DNA from: Hetaerina americana | Lineage: Eukaryota; Arthropoda; Insecta; Odonata; Calopterygidae | Length of the DNA: 64,000 nucleotides | NCBI GenBank assembly: GCA_022747635.1 | Contig: JAKTNV010000003.1 | Location: forward strand, 30,236,551-30,300,550 | Direction: 5' to 3' | Shown: one piece after another, positions 29,701-41,700 of the stretch | Layout of the letters: the number at the start of each line of letters is the position of its first letter | How positions within the stretch are numbered: position 1 is the first letter of the stretch | The notes under the pieces: model-generated | Seen by the model: the letters and a program-made list of their open reading frames with translations, nothing else | Databases searched by the model: none | Told to the model about the DNA's origin: nothing | Position numbers and translations under genes: made by a program

Positions 29701-32700
29701 TGATACTAAGGTTGAAAAAAACTTGCTTAGGTTTACTACTTGCCGATATATCGCCCAGTCCGTGTTTCAGCACTTCTAAATAGCCTTAGTGATTCTATTC
29801 AGATTATATTTAACAGTAAAATTAGCAACCTAATAATTTTTGGTGATTTCAACACTGATTTGTTTCATACTTCTGCACAGTGTGATGAATTAGTAACTCT
29901 ATTTAATTTCTTTGGCTTACCAGTAGTTAATAAGGACCCAACAAGAGTATCCTCACACTCATCTACTCTTCTTGACCTGGTTGTATGTAAGTTACCAATG
30001 AACGTGATTGCATGTGAGACTGTCCTTCATCAACTCTCGGACCACTTTACTCTTGACATTGGACTGAAGTTGGATGTCCTTGGCTCTAGTGAGCCTACTC
30101 ATATCAGTCAACGATTTTCTAATCCTACAAACATTGAGGAATTCTTGACGTGCCTCACAGAAGAGCTGTGGGGGGACAACACTCTTGAGTTTGATGCTAA
30201 ATTTCATCATTCCCTCAACAAGTTTGTAATGATATACAGGGTCTGTACAATAAGTATCGGGACTGGTTCCAAAAATCAAAATTTATAGCAGTTATCATTA
30301 CAATTACTTAATAATCTTCAAAACACATTCTTTCTGCATTGATACACTTAGTTTGGCGCGTCTATCACTCGTCAAAAGCCCACAGGAAATCAGTTTCCGG
30401 AATACTGTTGAGAGCCTTTGTCGTCACCACATGAAAAGCCTCAATGGAGTCGAACCGATATCCTTTGAGCTCCTTTTGAGCTATCCTTTGAGGTAATAAC
30501 ATTGTCAAGAAAATCTTCGTCTTCCTGGACGCAGTCCAAAATTTCTTGCAAAATTTCCACCCGCGGCAATTTTTGTTCCTCGTTCAAGACTTCCGGCACC
30601 AGCTTCGAACACTTTCCTCATCGCAAGATTCTCTGTTACAATGGTGTGGAAGGTTCCGACTGAAAGGCTGGTCTATTCACTGACAAGGGCGATGGTTAAA
30701 TGCCTTTCAGAGTCCAAAACCTTTTTCACTTAGGCCAGCTGAGCATCGGTTCGAGCGGTCATCGGGCATCTGATGCGGTGCTCATCTTTGACGAACTCCT
30801 GGCCTTCCTTAAACATTTTGTGCCACTCAAAAACTCTTGTGCGACTTAGGGCATCATCCACCCCTCCTGTGCCTTGGCAGCCCCCTTACTGAGGGACTCT
30901 CTTTCATCAGGCTCCTACCCTTCGACTTAACTGCCATAGGTGACCCTGGTAGGACTAATTACCATTGCTACAGCCAGCACCACAGTGCTGGGGGTCAGCA
31001 GAACGCACAAACCCTCCTACCGCATCAAGGTCATAGTTTATGGGGAGATTGAAAAATACCTTTACGATATGAAAGATCTTGTGCTTTCCCAGTGTATCTG
31101 TTGAGTGAAATCCTCTCTGGTATTCCACGGGTTAGTGTCACCATTGCTGTTCACGTTTCGAAAATCAACTCAATCATCATCTTCAGGGCTACTGAATGAT
31201 ATTCCATCAATTTTTGCCCCATATATAGTATATGTTTTCCTGGAATAAGGCATCTCATGACTGGCCTGCAGACCAACTTTCATCATGGCATCTCCTGATT
31301 GGCCAAGCATTTTTCCTGCTTCCTGATATGCATTTTAGACTAGGCCTCGCGGTGTTACATAATTGAAAAACTGAATTCTTATTCAAATTCTTCTTTTTAA
31401 GGCAGATCTCAATAGCCTCTTTGACCAACTGATCCCATATCAATGCAAGGGGCAAAGTATTTATGCCTCATCCCATTTAAAGGCATGATCTTGGCTGAAG
31501 CTGTGTTCAGTGAAAGCTGATTTTTCCAATTGTCCCAATCTCAGGTACCTTTTGTGTACTTTCATTTGAGTTTCAATTGTGCGGTTTCACCTACATAAAC
31601 CTCACCACAGTCACAGGGTATCTGATATACCCCAGGGGTCTTGAGGATAATCGAGTCCTTCACGTTGACCAGCTGGTGCCTAACTTTGGCCGGTGGTACT
31701 TAGGATGAAAGTTGGTCCACAGACCAATCAGGAGACACCTGATCCCAAGAAAAACATATATGTACCAGACTAAAATTGGCAAAATGGCATTCAGAAACCC
31801 TGGGACAATGACAGATTCGGTTTTTGAAATGTCGGCAGCAATGGAAACACTAAGCCAGCGGAAAACCCAAGAGGATTTCACTCAACCAGTACAATTCTTT
31901 CTGATAAAAATATAGCATACATTACCTGCATTTTCTGGTCACTAAACTATTTGTCAGCTATAGATATCTATGCTAACTTTTCATAGAGGTAGGCACCAAA
32001 ATGTTTTCTTGAAAAATTTATTTGCTAATATTTACAATACAATGAGGATCATTTTTATACATACCTCAACAGCTGACCTTCCTCCATGATGAGGATTATA
32101 CTGACAGGAAAGTAGTTTCAAATCTTCCACAGATCCACTTAAAGTCCAGTGGTCAGCATTTGCTCTATATTTCAGCTCACTTTCACCCTAAAAAAGCAGA
32201 AACGTCATCGCATTTGAAAAATAATGAATGAGATACTTTTGGTATCATCAACCAATATGTGTTAAATCACTACTTGAATTATTAACTTAAAAATCATTTA
32301 CTCTTGCTGCTGACTTGTTTAAATAACCAAGATATTTGAAAATTATAGAAGGGAAGGGATTTTCATCATTTACTTATCTTCTGTGGTATAACCTCCACCT
32401 CTTACAACCCCTCTTGCAAGAGGCTACTGCTACAGCTTTCAAAACCCACCTTACATGAGCTGGACTTCTCATTCATTTACCAAATCCACTGACTCAACAT
32501 AAGAGATTAATTAAAAATATGTTTACAACTGACGGTAAGTTATAATTAATAGGTGAGCCCTCCTTTCCTTGAGGGAGGAGAAGTCATTAAGTTGGAGAGC
32601 CTACAACATTACTTACCAAAGAAAAATTTATAGTAAGTTTAGTCAATCAATGCTGTATCTATTAGAATTATATTCATTATTATTTCATGTCAACTATTGC

Positions 32701-35700
32701 CCTAGCAAAAATAAGTTGTGAATTTCGGAGGAATTGGAATATTGTTGTGAAAAATAAATAGCTATTCAAGAAGTTACCAAATAATATCTAAATATCTAAT
32801 AGCTATTTGCTATGAAAATTTGTAGACTAACATCATTTCCAATATTTTTTTTAAATGTCTTCCATACATTTTTGAACATAGGTATTGCAGAAAATAAGAC
32901 CAGATGTTTCATGACTCATCATGGCAGAACTTAAAGGAAGTTTCTTCTTATGCAAGACTATTTGCTATACAGATCACTAATACCTGAAAGAGAACCATGA
33001 TACACCACTCTCCTTACCATAAATACAATTTGCATGCTAGACTTGTGTGCATCTTCCTTCACTTCAATTTTTTTCTAATGCTTACTTAACAATTCTTTTC
33101 CGAATTATTTCTATTTTTTTATATCTTTTTCATCTGCCATCATTTGCATCTTTTCTTTCTATCATCCTTCATACTCCTTTTTTTAGAATGTTCTATCAAC
33201 ATCCTCCATTTGTGAGGGGAATTTTTGGTTGGCAATATTTAAAAACTAAATTTTTTATTAAAATATATAAATGGCAGAGAAGGGAGCTAAGCAGAAATTT
33301 TAGAGAAAAATAAGGGCAAGACCAACACACAGCATGAGAGTAATATTGAATTGGAAACATTTACTAAGTTTTGAAAGTGAAAATATAAATTGCATTGTAA
33401 TGAGTTACGATTCAAGTAAATCTCATGCAATAAATTAATTATCTACATACCCTAAGGCAGTAATGGATACAAAGGGAAACAATAAAAACTATAAAATAGC
33501 ATATGAAATTATGCAAAGGAATAACTGAAATTAAATTTAAAATACTTCGCCTTTCCACATAGGTTTATGTGGAAAGGCGAAGTATTTTAAATTTAATTTC
33601 AATATGAAGAATTTCCACCAAGTGACGCCAGAAACTGTTTCATTTATCAAAGGAATAACATTTAGTTTATGCTAGTAAATGTTGATGTGAGCAGGAGGAA
33701 TATTATAATGCACTACACATCCTCCATTGCGGAGTACTTTTGCAACTCTTCCTTCCATTGCTTCTCCTCTCCCCTCCGCCTAATAATACCTTCCATGCAC
33801 CCTTCCCCTACATCATGTCTGGTTTTATGCAAGAGCGTGGCATCAAGTTTTGCCATGTCTATAACCAAAATTCAGTAAGAAAGTCAATAAATTAAACAAT
33901 CTATGAACTACATGGAATATGTGATTGCAAAATTGCTAACCTGTAATATTAGAGCTTCAGTGTCAATATTGCTGGTGTCTGCAATCAAAACAATATCAGG
34001 CCTTTCAATTTTCAGGTTAAGGTGAATTGATCCTGTGCTAGGTTCTTGTGCTTTAGGAGGAGTTGTTTGTGAAATATTTGCTAAATCTGGAGCTGGCAAT
34101 TCTTCTTGCTTTTTCTCTGAACCCGCAAAAAAGGCACCCACCTCAGCCAGATATGGTAGGCAGACCACCATTTCAAAACCGAAGATGCGAACATCGGCTG
34201 AAAGAATACAAATTAAGTTTTTATCAAAATGTGAAACTCAAAAAGAGTTAATAACATTGCTACATTTGCCAAGGCCATTAAAAAATATTCTGACATTAAG
34301 CAAACATACAAGGCTGTCCCAAAAGTAGTAACACTGAGTCAATTTAAAAAAAATGTACGGCCAGAATTGATACTTTCACTCAGAAGTCTTTGAAGTAACA
34401 CCCTTGCACGTCCACCCTACTGTCAGTGGGTTTTTCACGCCTTGTACTCCTGCGGGAAGGCGGTGACCAGAATGCTAACACTTCCACTGAGAATGGTAAC
34501 ACTTCCACTGAGCCATGGTGACAGCCTTTCAGTATGGATTTGAGCCAGGGGAAGAGAAGAAGTCTGATGGGACATTATCTAAAAAATTTGGATCCTTACT
34601 CCTCTGGATCCCCATGCGAGTTTCCTGTTGTTTGTTCGATAGCACTCACAGCACCAACTTTGAACACCCTTTCTCATGCCCATGTTTTCAGTCACAAGTC
34701 GATCTACATAACTTTTAGGAATTTCAAGTTCATCAGAAAATATGCAAACACTTAATCTGCAATCTCTGTCCACCAAAGCCTTGACTCAGGAAATATTTTC
34801 GTCACTTCTTGAGGTTGAAGGGCGTCCTGAATGTTAGGAGTCTTTGATATCTTCTCTACCCTACTGAAACAACTTTTACCACTCAAAAAAACCCGATCTA
34901 CTCATGGCATTATCAATATTAGCTGCATTGAGCATGCCATGAGTCTATTTCCCAGTTTCACGCAAAATTTGATGGGGTAGCACTTCCAATAACTGGTTCA
35001 TGACGGAGCATATCGAGGTCACATTATAAAGGTTTCGCAAATGAATGATCTACACTCCACAAAGGCTGGGAGCCAACTTCCACTGACCTACAGCTTTTCC
35101 TCAGACTCTCCTCCCTCAAACCCAGCCAGAGATATCGCCACCTGTCCATCCGTCGATCCGAGAAAAAATAAATCCTACTACCTTTGGGACAGACCTTGTA
35201 TGAACATCAATGTGACTAAGAAGAAACACATTAATGGCTGCTCATTTGCACATTGTAAAACTCATGCTTTGGTAAATAAAATTTATCTCTCATGGTATTT
35301 GAGCTCTCAATTTAAAAATTTTGTCATGTTAATTCAGTTCAGAAAATCACTGCTCCTTCAAGACACCAGCGATAACCCATAAAATTGACAGAATCCCAAA
35401 TATCAAAATTCTTAATGAATTGACAAAATTAGATCATTTCTAATACAATAACATGGCATAATTATGATTTCATTACACTTTCATTTCATAATTAATATTT
35501 TAGGAATATAGGAAAATCAAATAATTGCAAACCGAATATATCATCACTCTAGGAATATAGGAAAATCAAATAATTGCATACCGAATATATCATCACTCTT
35601 CTTACGAACTGTAATGTCAATCACGCCTTTTGGCATTTCACTGGCAATTCGTTGAAAAGAAGCACCTGCACACAGCAGGCGGACAATAGCACCTCTCTCT

Positions 35701-38700
35701 TTGCGAGAGTCCTCCATCAGACAGTGCATGAGCCTCAAGGAAAGGGATGCTGAAGAGTCAGAAAATACACAGCCACGAATAGACATTACGCCAAATTCTA
35801 ATGAAGCAAGACCATTTTCTGAACCTTCCTGAATTGGAGAAGAAAAAAGATCACTATACTTGACCACCTTACCTGAAATTATCAATTATTCTTCATTACC
35901 AATGCATTTCATTTAAAAATTCAACACAAGAACTTCAAGATTATTAGATTATTGCAAGATGTCTTCCTATACGATGCCATGTAATTTCCAGATAGTGTAA
36001 AAGTTGAAACGTGTGTCTTGAAATTGGTGGATGATGCAACTGTTACGAACAACTTCTAATTTTTCAAGAAGGCACACATGAGATGGTAACATTAAATAAA
36101 ACATAGGCTATCCTCATTAAATGTATTGCAAGTTTCACACCAGTAAAAACTATGCAATTGACATTATTGATTAAATTTAAATGGGAGTGCTAAGGGAATA
36201 TCAAACATATAATGTCAATCAGAGAGTTGAATAGGATAAAAATCTATTTCTACATGTTGCATTACAAATGGTTCTCACCTGTTTGTTCTCTCCTCTAAGT
36301 AGATCAATTTTAAGGCTATCCATCACTATTGCCAATCTCATTGACAATAAAGGAATTGGTGAAGTATCTCCAGAATCACCTAGATTTTCTGTTGCAGTCA
36401 AATCTCCTCCCGCTTCTACAGCTGTTATTCCTAGAGATAGAATAATCAACTAAATTCAAATCAATGAAATTTAATAACAAAATAAGAACACCATATGTAT
36501 TTAAAGCATGTAGCCTAAAGTACCTAAAAAAATGATTTTAATACTACTGTGTGCGAGTGTCATTTTTGCATATAAATGATCTGTGTTTATCAAAGCATGA
36601 GAAATTTGAGGATTTGATAATGCATGGAGTCTCTGTATCTCAAATATTGGACTTGCCTTACCAAGACAAGCAGGGCAATATTTTCACTTGTTCTGTTGTT
36701 TTTATTATTATTTTATTATATTTAAAAAAATCTGGTTAACAGCATTTATTCCTCAAATTTCATAGTAGGTCAATAAAAATACAGTAAAACGTCAAATTAA
36801 CATACTCCAAATTTATGCAATATTCTTAGAGTCCAGCCAGCTCTCATTATGCAACATTGCAAAAATTTACAACTTTGAACAATATACTTGGGTCTTCCAG
36901 TTCAATAAAATTTTCATTTCTCAATTCCTTAATGCAACATTGTAATAATTCTGCAAAATCATTTATTTCCTGATGTAATTCTATAATATTCCTTGCGTCC
37001 ATGAGTTAATCGATTACATGCTGCTCTTCCAATCCCCAATTATCCTCAGTATCTCTAAAATATACCAGCATCACAAGTGTATCTGCTGGCTCTATTCTCA
37101 AATGGACAAGTGAAACCATTGATATCATGGAAAAATCTACCCACTGCAAAGATTTAAAGCCAGGCCCTTGTTCTGGCAAGCCTGTACATTAGCCATGATG
37201 GGGATTGGTGATTACTTGTCAACATCTACACCAACTGAGCATCAACTAAATTATTGTGATAATGTTTCTCTATATTTATAATATCCTTTCAGTCCATGCT
37301 CCATATTCACTACCATTCACCTTTATTTTTTGCCCAGACAACAGCTATTGAATTCTCACTATCCTCCCTACTGATATGAGTGACTCTATATCACTCCCAT
37401 TGTTCTCATCATCATTCAAGCTTTACCTTTCCTGCTGCAGGGCACAACATAATACAGCAAGCCAATTCTCATAGCTGCCAGGAATCATTATTCTTATGTT
37501 TATGTCCAAGATTGATTGCTTGGGGAAACAATTGAGGTGGTTTTCCATTGCCTTCCTCATTCGTGTTTTTAATGCGACTCCATTATTCACATGGCCACCC
37601 GATTTCAGGTCAGATGCCTTGGCAGTCACTTCACCAAGGAACAGATGCTACCTGTACTACATTTCATTGCCTCATACACTTTGACCTATTGGGCATAGGT
37701 GATTGGGACAATTATCATTACTCTGCAAAACACCTCAAGGAGTCATTGGAATTTAAACCTTCCCACTATGTCAAGGTTCATGGGAGGGACTGTAGCTTTA
37801 CCATAAATAGCTATCTTAATGTCTTGTCCCCTTTCAGTATTGAAGTTGAATTACATGAAAACATGGAATCACAAATGTGTAGACTGTGATGGGAATTTTT
37901 TTAGAAAGAAAATTTTGCTGAATACTAGCAACTGACAATTCCAACACTAACTTCCCTAAAAAATTAGACAAATAAGTTATATTAAACATTATCATGCAGA
38001 AGAAAGTTGAATTGATGAATAATGCTAACCATTGATCAGTTATGTCCAGGAGCATTAAGAGGTATTTTACGAAGCAAATTGGATGCATGAAGGCCCAGAT
38101 CTTCGGATCCAGAAGGTAACCTCGATTTTCATGTAGTGTGAGAACTAGAGGAGGGAGCCAAATAGTCACTGTATTGACACACACACTAGGTCAGTACCCC
38201 TTGAGCCGCAGTGGTTGGAAGGTCATGCCGCTTGTTATTTTTTTACAATATCAAGTCAAAATGAACAATCCAACTGAAATTTCTGCCAAATGTGAAGTTT
38301 GTTCAGTGATAAGGTTTTTACTGATAGAAAACTTCAAAGCTGTTGGTATTCATTGGAAAATTTGTGTTTTGTATGGATCAAATGTGATGAGTGACAGAGT
38401 TTTGCATCAGTGTTGTCTTTCATTTAAGTATAAATGTCCACAATGATGACAGCAGTGGCCACCCCTCTGTGGTGAACAATGAACTCCACCTGAATATTGA
38501 CAAAAAGTTCGTGAAAATGAAGTATTATGATAACTGATATCTTTAGAAAGTTTTCCAAAGATTTTTACAACTCTGTTGCATGGAAAAACGACTGAAAAGT
38601 CGGACCACTACATGAATTGTGCTCATCTCGACAAGGAACTTCAAGATGCCATCACCAGTTGGCTGCTATCACAGGTGACAGAATTTTATGCTAAAGGATT

Positions 38701-41700
38701 TTTAAAATATGACAAACGTTTAAATCTGTTTGGTGAATAAATATAAAATGGTAGAGATATGTAGTTTTGAGATGAAAATAATAAATTTTCTGTATCTATT
38801 CCAGGGTATTTTTTATAGCATAATGGAGGTTACCTCCTGGACAGCCTGCGTATTTCATTGATTCATACAGAGTCCATCCAATATTTTTTTACATTGATGT
38901 AAAAAAGCAACCTTGGCGATCTATGCTGGCATATACTCATGAATTATAGTGATCACAAAAATCCTGTCCCGATTTCCACCACATATTTTAGCATCCATCT
39001 TTGAAATAAAAGATTTACTCAGTGTAATGAGTATACTTCAAAAAGTTACCATATGATGCATTATTTAGGTGAACTAAGTTAAAACTTAATGATAACACAA
39101 TCAGGATTTACAATGATGTTAAGCTACATTTTCATGCATCCAGTTTTGTGATGCTGTAGACTATGCCACCATTCATGATGCTGACTGCCACTGCAAGTTG
39201 TAGAGCCATCTGTCATTTGTTCATCTCCCATCAAAAGGGTGCACAGTGAACACACAGTCATACTCTTTTGTTTCCTTCCGGCACTACCACAAGCATGAAA
39301 ATATGGTAAAATGGCAATGCCAAAATGCAACCAGATGCATATCTCTCTGACAGGCTTCAGCTGAAATGAATCAGCTAACAATTGACTTACAAACCATTCT
39401 ACCTTGAACTTCCTGTTATAATTCATATTATATAACACCTGAGGGAGGTACAGATTTCTATTAAAGCATGTTTATTCATAATTACCTTGTAAAGTTCCTG
39501 GGCGAATAGGGGCAGTTTCTTCGGACTGCTCAATGCTTGTATTCTCCACTGCAGGATTTGTTTCATTCTGGCACACGACATCCGTTTCACTTAAATTTTC
39601 ACTAGAAATTCTTCTAATCACATTCATGTCCCCTTCACATATAGTTATCTGATAAAAAAATATTTTATACCAGTTAAACAGGGAAGTGAGCATACAGGGT
39701 CCGTACAATAAATATCGTGACTGGTTGGCTGTAGCCTCAACTTTCAAAGTTTGCTGCAGCGGTGGATGGGGGTCCAACTGGTCGGCTAGGTAGAGGGGTA
39801 CCCCACCACTCAGGTGCCCTTTGATTCAGTCGCCTCCAGGTATGCATTGAGACAGGAGGTGTATTTTTGCGACATGTGGTTGTTTGTGGTGTCGTCGCGC
39901 CAGCATGGAGCGCACCGCCGAGCAACGCTACGCGGTGAAGTTTTGCGTTAAACTCGGGAAATCTGCGTTGGAGACCCTTGAACTCATTAAACAGGCTTAT
40001 GGGGGTGATGCCTTAAGCCGCACGGATGCCCGACGACCGCTCGAACTGATGCTCAGGTAGCCAAAGTGAAAAAAGTTTTGGACTCGGACAGGCGTTTAAC
40101 CATCGCCCTTGTCAGTGAGGAGACCAGCCTTTCAGTTGGAACCATCCACACCATTGTAACAGAGAATCTTGCGATGATGAAAGTGTGCGAAGCCTTGAAC
40201 GAAGAACAAAAACTGTCGCCGGAGGAAATTTTGGACTGCGTCCAGGAAGACGAAGATTTTCTTGACAATGTTATTACCTTAAAGGATAGCTCAAAAGGAG
40301 CTCAAAGGATATCAGTTGACAAAACGTCAACAAAGGCTCTGAACAGTATTCCGGAAACTGACTTCCTGCGGGCTTTTGAGGAGTTGAAGAAATGCCAAAT
40401 CAAGTGTATCGATGCAGGAGCAATGCATTTTGAAGATTATTAAGTAACTGTAATGATAACTGAAATAAATTTTAGTTTTTGGAACCAGTCCTGATACTTA
40501 TTGTACAGACCCTGTAAACAATTTATTTTCAATATTAATAACAATCATGAATTTTTAAGGTGGAGAGTACAAATGTGATATGCCAACGAAGAATAAATTT
40601 GACAGAACTAAAATCAACGTGCCACCCATGGAAGCGGTGAACCTTGCCGAAGACATCCTCATCCGGAAATCCATCCCAGTTCCAGTTATAAGCGAACTTT
40701 GTGCATTACTTAAGACGTGTTCTTTATAAAGTGTGTGGAATTACAAAGTCAATTATTTCATTACATTTCAATATGTTATGCAAATTCCACAAAGTTACGC
40801 CTGAGACAACAAATTTTAAAATCAAGGCTTCAATAAATGTCCATAGACATGTATTCAAGCCCTAGAAAGATACAATTGATGCTTCCAAAACACATTAGGT
40901 ATAGGCAAGGGATATCAGGTTAGGAAACATGGATAAATTTAAAGAACGAATAAATATACTTCTTATCTTAATATAATAAATCTAAATATAGATAAATCTT
41001 AATATAGATAAATGTGCAGTTTTGAAATTTTGGAATAAAGGAAGTGAGGAACAGGATATAAACTACAAAATAGAGGGTTCAGTATTGACTACAGCAAATC
41101 AAGTTAAATATTTGGGGGTTGTTCTAACACTACGCCTTTCATGGGGAGCACATATCAGGACAATATGCGGATCAGCTTTAAAGAAACTTGGCTTCATAAA
41201 ATGGGTGGTGGGGAAATGTAATGAAAAAGTTAAAGAGAGGTGTTATTTTGCTCTAGTTAGACCTCATTTGGAATATGCCGCAAGTATTTGGGATCCGTGG
41301 GAGAAAATTTGGCAAAAAGAATTAGATAAAGTCCAGAGAAAATCCGCTAGATTCGTTAAAAATTGTTATGATAAGGACACAAGTGTGACAGGTCTCTTAG
41401 GGGATTTAGGCTGGGAACCACTTGAAGTGCGGAGAGAACAAGCGAGGCTTAGACTTTTAGAAAGGTTCAGAATAAACGAGTTTAACTATGACACTGAAGG
41501 AATTATAATGGCCCCACACTACTTAGGTAGATCAGACCACAAAGATAAACTAAGGGAGATAGATTCCAAGACAGATAGGTACAAATACTCATTCTTTCCC
41601 CAAACAATCAGAAATCATAATAGCAAGAAACCGAAGTCACTTTAGAAATATTAAAAACGTTGAATTTACAAGTCGGAACAAAATTTAACACTATAGAGAT

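Noticed and set aside
35041..35382. Plus-strand frame of 113 codons
   Set aside because: Starts inside the 34.3k mariner and runs past its terminal repeat, so it is a chance fusion frame.
35829..35872. Longer form of exon E12 starting at the upstream AG
   Set aside because: It adds 44 nt and breaks the frame from E11. The nearer acceptor has the better pyrimidine tract and correct phase.
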